NCBI GenBank assembly: GCA_017938645.1 | Contig: JAGBBE010000073.1 | Location: 1-28,434, forward strand | DNA from: Clostridia bacterium | GTDB taxonomy: Bacteria; Bacillota_A; Clostridia; Christensenellales; Aristaeellaceae | Reading direction: 5' to 3' | DNA length: 28,434 nucleotides | In this document: one piece after another, positions 22,758-28,434 of the stretch | Layout: the number at the start of each line of letters is the position of its first letter | How positions within the stretch are numbered: position 1 is the first letter of the stretch | Translations under genes and position numbers: made by a program | The notes under the pieces: generated by a model | What the model was told of the DNA's origin: nothing | The model's database searches: none | Seen by the model: the letters and a program-made list of their open reading frames with translations, nothing else

Positions 22758-24494
22758 ATGAGCCTGACTTTGTGGAATGACGAAACCTCCGCCGTTGTTG
22801 TGCTGGCTTCCGATGCCGACAGTACGGAAACCTTTGCGGCAAAGGAGCTGGCCGCTTATCTTGGCAGAATGTCGGGCAGAGAGATTCTCATTTCCGACAG
22901 TCCAGATGAGCATGGAACCAGTTTGATCGTCGGACGCACAGCCTGCGAGGCGGAAGGATTCTCCCCGGATGATGCCCTGACCGACGACGGATTTATGATT
23001 GTCTCCAGAGAAAACAGAATCTGTATCACCGGAACACATCCGCGCGGAACGATGTTTGGCGTATATGAGTTTCTGGAGGAATGCCTGGGCTGCCGGTTCT
23101 TTTCGCCGGAGGTTGAGAAGATTCCATTCGCGGAAAAGATGGTGCTAGAACCGCTGCACATCAAGCGTGTTCCGCTCATCGAGTACCGCTCGTCATCTGT
23201 GTTTCAGCTCAACGATCCGCTCTATGCGGCCAAGCGCAAAATCAACGGTCAGACCATGCGGGCAGCCGAGTCCATCGGCGGACGCGTGGAGTACGGAAAG
23301 CCCTACTTCGTGCACACCTTCTGCCGCAATCTCCTAAGGCCGGAGGATTACTTCGACGAGCATCCGGAGTATTTTTCGGAAATCAACGGCGAAAGAATCC
23401 GCGAGAAAACACAACTGTGCCTGACCAATCCGGATGTGCTCAGGCTGGTGACGGAACAGGTGCTGGAAGATATCCGCAAGCAGCCCAACGCAAGAATATT
23501 TTCCGTATCTCAGGATGACAATTACAATGGCTGCACCTGCGCTAAATGCCGTGCACTGGATGAATACGAGGGCTCGCAGGCGGGGTCTCTTCTGCATTTT
23601 GTCAATGCAGTTGCCGAAGCTGTGGAAAAGGAATTTCCGGACGTGATCATCGACACGCTGGCCTATCAGTACACACGCCGTCCGCCAAAGCATGTGCGCG
23701 CACGCCGGAATGTGTGCGTGCGGCTTTGCTCCATCGAATGTTGTTTCCTTCATCCATTGGCTGAATGCACCGACGACGATCCCGATGCGCCCAGAAAGGA
23801 CTATGCTCAGTCCTTCCGCGACGATCTGATCGACTGGGGCAAAAAGTGCGACCGGCTTTATATCTGGGATTATGTCACCAACTTCTCGCACTTCTGGATG
23901 CCGCATCCCAACCTGCATGTGCTTGCAGAAAACGTCCGCTTTTTCTATGAAAACAATGTCCGGGGCCTTTTTGAGCAGGGATGCCCTGCGCCTGCCGGAG
24001 GTGAAATGAACGACCTGCGGGCCTACATTCTTTCCAAAGCGATGTGGGATCCGTATGTTGATCCGGCCAAGCTGCGCGCGGAATTCCTCCGTGCGGTGTA
24101 CGGAAATGCGGCAGAGCACATCGACAGATATCTGGAAACGGTTCACAGGGCTGTTGAAGAGGCCGGGTGCCATCTGTACTGCTTCAATCATCCGGATAAA
24201 CCGTGGCACACCATGGAACTGGTGGAGGAATGCGAAAGAATTTTTGATGAGACGAAGAAGGCTGCGGACGATGAACAAATCCTTCGCCGCATCCGGTTCC
24301 AGGAGATGGCGGTGCGGTATCTGCGCATTTTGCTGACGCCCAAGGGTACAAAGCTGCGCAATGACCTGATTGACACCTTCACGCCTGACATGAAGGCTTT
24401 CGGCATCGGAATGCTTTGGGAACGCGCGGACGCAGACACCTGTCTGGCAATACTCAAGGGTGAACAGGAGCCCGGCTACTGGTGGGCAAAGTAA
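22758..24494 (+). CDS. DUF4838-containing protein, putative glycosidase
   Basis: This 578-aa protein begins with a hexosaminidase-like alpha/beta domain (about residues 1-125). It is recognisable by FAAKELAAYLGRMSGREILI, SLIVGRTACE and GTMFGVYEFLEECLGCRFFS. The following DUF4838 region is a probable TIM barrel, with ENLCLTNP-type and SVSQDDNYNGCTCAKCRALD segments and a conserved Cys-x-Cys-x-x-Cys. An alpha-helical C-terminal domain follows. The layout is like that of alpha-glucuronidases and related retaining enzymes, but no activity is established for DUF4838. It lacks a signal peptide. The ATG at 22758 has AGGAG 7 nt upstream; the in-frame ATG at 22752 lies only 1 nt from it. It is in the middle of the GH29 operon, suggesting that it helps to dismantle the same fucosylated oligosaccharide. 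Confidence 0.85.
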   Translation: MSLTLWNDETSAVVVLASDADSTETFAAKELAAYLGRMSGREILISDSPDEHGTSLIVGRTACEAEGFSPDDALTDDGFMIVSRENRICITGTHPRGTMFGVYEFLEECLGCRFFSPEVEKIPFAEKMVLEPLHIKRVPLIEYRSSSVFQLNDPLYAAKRKINGQTMRAAESIGGRVEYGKPYFVHTFCRNLLRPEDYFDEHPEYFSEINGERIREKTQLCLTNPDVLRLVTEQVLEDIRKQPNARIFSVSQDDNYNGCTCAKCRALDEYEGSQAGSLLHFVNAVAEAVEKEFPDVIIDTLAYQYTRRPPKHVRARRNVCVRLCSIECCFLHPLAECTDDDPDAPRKDYAQSFRDDLIDWGKKCDRLYIWDYVTNFSHFWMPHPNLHVLAENVRFFYENNVRGLFEQGCPAPAGGEMNDLRAYILSKAMWDPYVDPAKLRAEFLRAVYGNAAEHIDRYLETVHRAVEEAGCHLYCFNHPDKPWHTMELVEECERIFDETKKAADDEQILRRIRFQEMAVRYLRILLTPKGTKLRNDLIDTFTPDMKAFGIGMLWERADADTCLAILKGEQEPGYWWAK

Positions 24495-24510
24495 CAAGGA
24501 GGACAGTACG

Positions 24511-25467
24511 ATGAAAAACTATCTGTTTGTTCATTTTCGCGAAACCACTTCGCCGGAGGGTGAACAGGTCTATTTTGCCATCAGCCGGGATGGATTTAGC
24601 TGGGAGGCGCTCAACGACGGCGCGCCTGTCCTCTGGGCCTATTACGGCGACAAAGGAGTGCGGGACATGACCATCATCCGTGAGCCACAAAGCGGGCGCT
24701 TCCACATTTTCGCCACGGATCTGAGCCTGAGCTACGGTATGCGCGGCAAGTATCAGCACTCGTGGGAAAAGATTCGTATGGGAGGCAGCAAAGCGCTGGC
24801 GCACTGGTACTCCGACGATTTGCTTCACTGGTCGGAGGAAGAGCTGATCACGCTGGGGGATGGGGAATTCGGCTGTCTCTGGGCTCCGGATATCATCTAC
24901 GACCGGGAGCATGACGACTATCTGCTGCACTGGTCCTCCTCGCATGCGTGCAACGGCTACGGCCCCATGGCCATCTACGGAAGCCACACCAAGGACTTTG
25001 CAGCCTTTTCGAAGCCTCAGCTGATCTACCGCAAGGAGGACAGCGGATGCATTGACTCTGCCATGTATGAGGAAGATGGGAAGTACTACCTGTTTGTCAA
25101 GAGCGAGCGCAATCCCAACCGCATCATTCTTCTTAAGTCGGATCATGTAGACGGTCCGTTTGAACGGGTTGAGAAGTTTGATGCGTCGATGCTGGCCATT
25201 GAGGAAGGACTTTATGAAGCGCCCACTGCCGTACGGATGAACGACGGCCGCTGGGGACTGTTCCTCGATTTCTACGGCGTACCGGGTGCGGGACAGGGAT
25301 ATGTGCCGTTCCTTGCAGATGCGCTGAAGAATGCAGATTTCAGGCGTTCCGATGCTGCGTTTTCCTTCCCTTATGGTTTCAAGCATGGAACAATTCTTGA
25401 AATCACGGAGGATGAATTCGACCGCATGAAAGCACACAACTGGAAGGATGTGCCGGATCGCCGGTGA
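24511..25467 (+). CDS. GH43-like glycoside hydrolase (second copy, distinct)
   Basis: This 318-aa five-bladed beta-propeller protein has a plausible GH43 catalytic set: Asp52 in GVRDMTIIREP, Asp127 in LWAPDIIYD and Glu236 in GLYEAPTAVRMNDGRW. IDSAMYEEDGKYYLFVKSE is the internal blade motif. It is only distantly like the 342-aa GH43-like protein at 10247-11275, which has a different second-blade residue. There is no signal peptide. The ATG at 24511 has AAGGAGG 8 nt upstream, and upstream in-frame codons back to 24460 lie within the previous gene. It is the last gene of the operon. Arabinofuranosidase, xylosidase or galactosidase activity are all possible for this family. Confidence 0.85.
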   Translation: MKNYLFVHFRETTSPEGEQVYFAISRDGFSWEALNDGAPVLWAYYGDKGVRDMTIIREPQSGRFHIFATDLSLSYGMRGKYQHSWEKIRMGGSKALAHWYSDDLLHWSEEELITLGDGEFGCLWAPDIIYDREHDDYLLHWSSSHACNGYGPMAIYGSHTKDFAAFSKPQLIYRKEDSGCIDSAMYEEDGKYYLFVKSERNPNRIILLKSDHVDGPFERVEKFDASMLAIEEGLYEAPTAVRMNDGRWGLFLDFYGVPGAGQGYVPFLADALKNADFRRSDAAFSFPYGFKHGTILEITEDEFDRMKAHNWKDVPDRR

Positions 25468-25483
25468 TACAGCGCAACATCAA

Positions 25484-25511
25484 AAGCCCCGAAGCTTATG
25501 CCTCGGGGCTT
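25484..25511. repeat. Left copy of 28-bp terminator hairpin
   Basis: This copy is a 9-bp stem AAGCCCCGA/TCGGGGCTT with loop AGCTTATGCC. It is identical to the 28 bases at 25683-25710, in the same orientation. On the minus strand it is followed by TTGATG, so it can terminate the TetR transcript. On the plus strand it lacks a T-tract because the inserted sequence begins immediately after it. Confidence 0.88.
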
Positions 25512-25682
25512 CAGCGTGTCGAAAAAGCTCGCCTGTGGCGATCTTTTCCGCCAAATACTGGTGGAATGTTTTCGTGCAAGCACGAAAACTCCCCGCCCGA
25601 CCGGCAAAGCCGGTCGATACGAACAAAAATCGGAGGGATTGCGATCCCTCCGATCCCTCCCTAAGGGTTTATCGACAGTCTG
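25512..25682. mobile_element. MITE-like 171-bp hairpin-rich insertion
   Basis: The segment is bounded by imperfect inverted ends, CAGCGTGTCGAAAAA on the left and TTTATCGACAGTCTG on the right (12 of 15 positions match after reversal). It lies between two identical 28-bp direct repeats. It contains four internal hairpins: TCGCC/GGCGA (25529-25541), GTTTTCGTGC/GCACGAAAAC (25568-25589), CGACCGGC/GCCGGTCG (25598-25616) and CGGAGGGAT/ATCCCTCCG (25631-25652). No credible gene is present. The arrangement fits a non-autonomous insertion that duplicated the terminator stem, or a REP/BIME-like composite repeat that includes the stem. Copies elsewhere in the genome would settle this. Confidence 0.55.
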
Positions 25683-25713
25683 AAGCCCCGAAGCTTATGC
25701 CTCGGGGCTTTTG
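25683..25713 (+). terminator. Right copy of the hairpin: terminator of the GH29 operon
   Basis: The same 28-bp hairpin (25683-25710) is followed on the plus strand by TTG after stem-terminal TTTT, giving a usable T-tract. Together with the left copy it provides outward-facing terminators for the convergent GH43-like and TetR genes. Confidence 0.8.
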
Positions 25714-25725
25714 TATTGGATGGAA

Positions 25726-26286
25726 TCAGTACTGGCCGAGAATCTCCTTCAGAGAAATTTTGGCCAGCTGCAGATCCTCTGGATTGTGCTTGATCCAGGA
25801 TGAGATCAAAGAACCATGGATGAGTGCGAAAACAGCCTGCGCCTTGGCCTGACAAGTCTCGGCGGGAACACCGAAATGGTTCAGGCAGGTGGCATAATAC
25901 TGCTGCCAATCAGCGTAAAGACGCTGACAGGTTTCGTTGACCTGAGGGTCCAGATAGACCGACTCGATGGCGATCATAGAAAGCAGCATGGACGCCAGCA
26001 TCCGTTTTTCTACAACGCCCCGGCTCAAATGGTCCGCCATACGGGAAAAGGCCGAGAGCGCCGTCGGTTCATCCATCATCCACTCAGCAATCCGTGTGCG
26101 CATGCGCTGATAGCTGTACTCCAGCACCTCCTGAATCAGCTGGATTTTTCCGTCCGGGAAGTAATAGTAGAAACTTCCCTTGGGGATGCTGCAGCGCTTG
26201 AGCAGCTCGCTCAGACCCAAACCATAGTAGCCTTTCTCGGCAAACAGTTTTTCTGCTTCCGAGAGAATCAATTCCTTCTTATCCAT
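25726..26286 (-). CDS. TetR-family repressor (LmrA/YxaF-like)
   Basis: This 186-aa protein has an N-terminal TetR helix-turn-helix (about residues 5-50: LILSEAEKLFAEKGYYGLGL, then SELLKRCSIPKGSFYYYFPD and GKIQLIQEVL) and a helical ligand-binding domain. The SIPKGSFYYYFPDGK form is close to the LmrA/YxaF-like branch, whose members often sense small organic or aromatic compounds. The start at 26286 is chosen because the promoter's -10 box (26299-26294) overlaps the earlier ATG at 26295, and the predicted transcript begins at or within 1 nt of the ATG at 26286, implying leaderless translation. It likely represses the flavoprotein gene upstream, whose promoter holds a TAGAC/GTCTA operator. The stop codon is 13 nt from the insertion-bearing terminator. 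Confidence 0.88.
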   Translation of the reverse strand: MDKKELILSEAEKLFAEKGYYGLGLSELLKRCSIPKGSFYYYFPDGKIQLIQEVLEYSYQRMRTRIAEWMMDEPTALSAFSRMADHLSRGVVEKRMLASMLLSMIAIESVYLDPQVNETCQRLYADWQQYYATCLNHFGVPAETCQAKAQAVFALIHGSLISSWIKHNPEDLQLAKISLKEILGQY

Positions 26287-26293
26287 GCTCTTC

Positions 26294-26322
26294 ATTGTAT
26301 CGGAAATTCTATTTTTTGTCAA
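26294..26322 (-). promoter_or_regulatory. Near-consensus promoter of the TetR gene
   Basis: The minus strand has TTGACA (26322-26317) and TACAAT (26299-26294) with an ideal 17-nt spacer. The start site would fall at about 26287-26286, directly at the ATG. No operator like that of the flavoprotein promoter is visible here, so the gene may not be autoregulated. Confidence 0.75.
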
Positions 26323-26332
26323 CTGATGCAAA

Positions 26333-26362
26333 GAGCCGGAACACTTTGCAGTGTTCCGGCTC
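26333..26362 (-). terminator. Terminator of the flavoprotein gene
   Basis: A perfect 13-bp stem (GAGCCGGAACACT / AGTGTTCCGGCTC) has a 4-nt loop. It is followed on the minus strand by TTTGCATC and lies 19 nt past the stop codon. Its plus-strand side also has CAAAAAAC, not a T-tract, so it acts on the minus strand. It separates the flavoprotein from the TetR promoter just downstream. Confidence 0.88.
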
Positions 26363-26381
26363 CAAAAAACCAAGCGAGAGA

Positions 26382-28139
26382 TTATTCCGCGATGGCAGCA
26401 GCAGCGGCAGCGCCGGCGTTGTGACCGGAAGCTACAGCCCAGCCAAACAGCGTGGCGGCCATGTAAACGTCGCCTTCCAGACCGCCGACCACTTCACCCG
26501 CAGCGTACAGGTTGGGGATGGCTTCCTGGTTGGTGTTGAGAACCTGCATATTGTCGTTGATGTGCAGGCCGCCGAGAGAGGCGTAGTAACGGATGTGCAT
26601 CTGCAGGGCGTAGAAGGGGCCTTCTTCGCTCTGAGCCACTTCGATGGTGCGGCCGAACTCGTCGGTGCCAGCGGCAGCGGCGGTCTCGTTGAACTTGGCG
26701 GCGGCGGCCTTCACGGCGTCGGCGGGCACGTTCAGCTTGGCGCACAGCTCGTCGAGGGTGGCAGCGGTCTTCATCACGGGCTGACCGGCGTAGTCATCCT
26801 TCAGCCACTCTTCCACCTGCTCCATGGAGTAGATGTTGGAAGCGGTCATGCCGGCGTTGAAGCCGTCGAAGGCAGCCTGGTCCATGATCAGGTACTGCAC
26901 GGTGTTCTTCTTCATTTCCTGCATGATGTCCCAGGCATTGGTCTTCTCGTTCACAAAGCGGACGCCATCCTGATTGACCATGAAGCCGCCGGCAGCGTAA
27001 GCCTTGGACACACCGGGGTTGCAGTACTGACCCAGACCGCTGGGCAGCACCATGGAGTTGGGCTGGGTGTTGATCAGCTCCATGGAGAGCAGATCAGCGT
27101 TCAGAGGCTCGACCATAGCGATGGCGTCGCCTTCAGCACCGGCGTGGCCGGCATACACGAATACTTCGTACTCGTCGGGAACCAGATCCTTGTTGGCGCC
27201 GTAGCCGCCGGTAGCCAGAATGACAGCCTTGGCATTGATGGTGTAAGCCTTGCCGTTGCCCTCGGCCTTCACGCCGACAACAGCACCGTTGTCGATGATC
27301 AGCTCGGTAGCGGGAGTGGAGAGCATGAGCTTGCCGCCTTCGGCTTCGAACTTGGCAGTCAGGTTCTTCACAACGCCAGCGCCGCGGCCTTCGCCGGAGA
27401 AGGAGCCGCCGTTGCCGGTCTTCTTGTAGGGAACAGCAGCGCCGTCCTCAGCAACCAGCCAGTCAAAGGCGGTGCCGACGGTGTTGGCGAACAGTTCAAC
27501 GGTGGGAAGGTGGTTCTTGTTGTGGCCATTGGCCAGCATGGCGGCAACCAGATCCTCAGCGGTCTCGGTGCTGCCCATTTCCTTGGCCCACTGGGAGCCG
27601 GTGGCCTTGGTGCCGGAACCAGCCATAGCGCTGGCGCCGCCGGTCATGCCGGTCTTTTCCAGCAGGATAACGCTGGCGTCATTCTGCAGGGCCTTGATGC
27701 CGGCAGTCAGACCGGCAGCGCCGCCGCCAACCACAACGATGTCAGCTTCGAGGGTTTCTTCAACCAGCTCGCCAGCGGCAACAGCAGCAGTCATCTTCTC
27801 CATGTCGGCGCCGGCCTGAGTCAGGGCGTCGGTCATGGCAGCCTTGAAAGCGTCAGAGGTGATGGTAGCGCCAGCCACGGAATCCACACCGATGGTCTGG
27901 TTGGCCAGAACGGCCTCTACCAGCTGGGGCAGAGCCACAGAGCCGATGCCTTCGGTCTCGCTGTGCTCAACCACTTCGATGGCGGTGATCTTTTCAGCGT
28001 CGACGGTCACAGCCAGCTTCACGTCGCCGTGAAAGCCCTGCGCGGCTGCTTCGTAGGTGCCGGGGTTCATGCCCTCGGCAAAGGCGAAGCCAGAAATCAT
28101 CATGGACAGCGCCAGCACAAGTGCCAGAATCTTTTTCAT
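26382..28139 (-). CDS. Secreted flavoprotein: FMN-binding plus fumarate-reductase-like FAD domain
   Basis: This 585-aa protein has a Sec signal peptide at residues 1-21 (cleavage after AFA). An FMN-binding domain follows (about 26-110) with the flavinylation motif DSVAGATITS (Asp86 to Thr92), where ApbE normally attaches FMN to the Thr. The FAD-binding fumarate reductase/UrdA-like domain begins VVVGGGAAGLTAG (about 135-148) and ends with IPNLYAAGEVVGGLEGDVYM. Such proteins pass electrons extracellularly to small organic acceptors (fumarate, urocanate, acrylates). The usual FVNExxxR Arg is missing (RFVNEKTNAWDI), so fumarate is unlikely to be the substrate. No lipobox is present, so it is probably soluble outside the cell. 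The ATG at 28139 has GGAGG 9 nt upstream. The electron donor is not encoded in this window. Confidence 0.92.
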   Translation of the reverse strand: MKKILALVLALSMMISGFAFAEGMNPGTYEAAAQGFHGDVKLAVTVDAEKITAIEVVEHSETEGIGSVALPQLVEAVLANQTIGVDSVAGATITSDAFKAAMTDALTQAGADMEKMTAAVAAGELVEETLEADIVVVGGGAAGLTAGIKALQNDASVILLEKTGMTGGASAMAGSGTKATGSQWAKEMGSTETAEDLVAAMLANGHNKNHLPTVELFANTVGTAFDWLVAEDGAAVPYKKTGNGGSFSGEGRGAGVVKNLTAKFEAEGGKLMLSTPATELIIDNGAVVGVKAEGNGKAYTINAKAVILATGGYGANKDLVPDEYEVFVYAGHAGAEGDAIAMVEPLNADLLSMELINTQPNSMVLPSGLGQYCNPGVSKAYAAGGFMVNQDGVRFVNEKTNAWDIMQEMKKNTVQYLIMDQAAFDGFNAGMTASNIYSMEQVEEWLKDDYAGQPVMKTAATLDELCAKLNVPADAVKAAAAKFNETAAAAGTDEFGRTIEVAQSEEGPFYALQMHIRYYASLGGLHINDNMQVLNTNQEAIPNLYAAGEVVGGLEGDVYMAATLFGWAVASGHNAGAAAAAAIAE

Positions 28140-28178
28140 TGAGGTATTCCTCCTGAAGATGTATTTCCGGTGTCTTAC

Positions 28179-28193
28179 TAGACGACCGGTCTA
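28179..28193. promoter_or_regulatory. TetR-type operator at the flavoprotein promoter
   Basis: TAGACGACCGGTCTA has 5-bp arms TAGAC/GTCTA around a 5-nt spacer and contains the perfect palindrome GACCGGTC. It lies 4 nt downstream of the -10 box, covering the predicted start site. The pattern resembles the TAGACC-type operators of LmrA/YxaF- and NemR-like TetR regulators. The TetR gene downstream is the natural candidate (inference). Confidence 0.62.
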
Positions 28194-28197
28194 CTAC

Positions 28198-28227
28198 ATA
28201 ATAACATACGAGTTATTTTTTTGTCAA
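28198..28227 (-). promoter_or_regulatory. Promoter of the flavoprotein gene
   Basis: The minus strand has a consensus TTGACA (28227-28222) followed after 18 nt by TATTAT (28203-28198). The leader is about 50 nt and begins within the candidate operator. Confidence 0.72.
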
Positions 28228-28260
28228 TATGGATTTATCCAATTCTACGCATATACAAAA

Positions 28261-28296
28261 AACAAAACCGCTGATTTTAAAATCAGCGGTTTTGTT
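28261..28296. terminator. Perfect 36-bp palindrome, probable bidirectional terminator
   Basis: The 36 bases are exactly self-complementary: AACAAAACCGCTGATTTT then its reverse complement, with TTTTAAAA at the centre. Each arm ends in TTTTGTT, so it can work as a terminator on either strand with a small A/T loop. No gene in the window ends here. It shields the flavoprotein promoter from transcription entering from the right. Confidence 0.7.
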
Positions 28297-28305
28297 CAGA
28301 TTGTC

Positions 28306-28334
28306 AAAAAAGGTCGCAAGCAGCGGCCTTTTTT
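28306..28334. terminator. Hairpin upstream of the transposase-like gene
   Basis: AAAAAAGGTCGC and GCGGCCTTTTTT pair over 12 positions (one T-G wobble) around a 5-nt loop, with flanking T-runs on both strands. It lies 26 nt before the partial gene at the right edge. Such hairpins near the left end of insertion sequences limit read-through into the transposase. Confidence 0.6.
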
Positions 28335-28360
28335 GGTATATATAGAAGCAGGTGATGATA

Positions 28361-28434
28361 ATGCTGAAAAAGGAAATGGAACAGCGTCAAGCAATCGAAA
28401 TGGTGTGTACCGATATGCTCGTACCCAAGGATCA
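28361..28434 (+). CDS. Partial transposase, IS1182-like N-terminus
   Basis: Only the first 24 codons are in the window: MLKKEMEQRQAIEMVCTDML then VPKD. The pattern of a charged start, IEMV, then LVPKD is what I recall for the N-terminus of IS1182-family transposases (typically LVPKDHLLRKID follows). The ATG at 28361 has AGGTGAT about 7 nt upstream; an in-frame ATG at 28355 is closer to that site. A hairpin (28306-28334) precedes it. If correct, an insertion sequence lies immediately to the right of this window. The identification rests on about 20 residues and is tentative. Confidence 0.55.
   Translation, partial: MLKKEMEQRQAIEMVCTDMLVPKD

Noticed and set aside
10247..25467. The glycosidase block as a Bacteroidetes-type polysaccharide utilisation locus.
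   Set aside because: No SusC/SusD-like genes, no signal peptides and no hybrid two-component regulator. Promoters and ribosome sites are Bacillota-like.
25448..25852. Small open frames across the hairpin-rich region.
   Set aside because: They run through terminator hairpins and part of the TetR gene, and have no ribosome site or recognisable product.
26295..28142. A 615-codon Gly/His/Val-rich open frame on the plus strand.
   Set aside because: It is the mirror of the flavoprotein gene. It has no ribosome site of its own and its composition is typical of an antisense frame.
28261..28296. The 36-bp palindrome as a replication origin or recombination site.
   Set aside because: There are no DnaA-box clusters, iterons or recombinase gene nearby. 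The T-rich arm ends fit a terminator better.

Overview
The window looks like a chromosomal segment of a moderately GC-rich, low-oxygen-adapted member of the Bacillota (Clostridia), probably a gut or rumen bacterium. The reasons are AGGAGG-type ribosome binding sites before nearly every gene, the TTGACA/TATAAT promoters, the clostridial-style CpsC/CpsD/LCP polysaccharide operon, the Fe-S aldo/keto reductase, the bacterial ferritin and the secreted flavoprotein. The Pro-Glu-Thr repeat protein at the left edge would suit a Christensenellales-like lineage, but that is a guess. I saw no rRNA, tRNA or CRISPR array, and no gene-free stretch exceeds 300 bases.

Region 1 (1-505, minus strand): the start of a signal-peptide protein with a long PTEEP-type repeat runs off the left edge. 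Its own promoter overlaps the terminator of the operon upstream of it.

Region 2 (505-10052, minus strand): one tightly packed operon of 12 genes for a Wzx/Wzy-type exopolysaccharide or capsule. In transcription order it holds a small XRE regulator, an LCP (LytR-CpsA-Psr) attachment enzyme, an unrecognised secreted protein of 229 aa, a CpsC-like chain-length modulator, a CpsD-like tyrosine kinase, a UDP-glucuronate decarboxylase (UDP-xylose synthase), an initiating sugar-phosphate transferase, a PssD/PssE (Alg14/Alg13-like) split glycosyltransferase, two GT4 glycosyltransferases and a Wzy-like polymerase. No flippase and no UDP-glucose dehydrogenase are present, so both must lie elsewhere. A palindrome sits in the operon promoter next to the XRE gene.

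Region 3 (10199-18369): glycoside hydrolases in divergent pairs. A GH43-like enzyme (minus) is opposite a GH4 alpha-galactosidase-like plus GH127 beta-L-arabinofuranosidase operon (plus). A GH31 alpha-xylosidase-like enzyme (minus) is opposite a GHL10-type protein (plus). Bidirectional terminators separate the convergent pairs. None of these enzymes has a signal peptide, so they should act on imported oligosaccharides, yet no transporter is present.

Region 4 (18376-21191, minus strand): redox and iron genes, namely an Fe-S aldo/keto reductase with an FMN flavin-reductase-fold protein, a ferritin with a complete ferroxidase site, and a small Cys-rich protein.

Region 5 (21321-25467, plus strand): a three-gene operon of a GH29 fucosidase-like protein, a DUF4838 protein and a GH43-like protein. 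It ends in a duplicated terminator hairpin that brackets a 171-bp, hairpin-rich, MITE-like insertion (25512-25682).

Region 6 (25726-28434): a TetR regulator that appears to be made from a leaderless transcript, a secreted flavoprotein (FMN-binding plus FAD/fumarate-reductase-like domains) with a TetR-type operator at its promoter, a perfect 36-bp palindrome, and at the right edge the first codons of what looks like an IS1182-type transposase.
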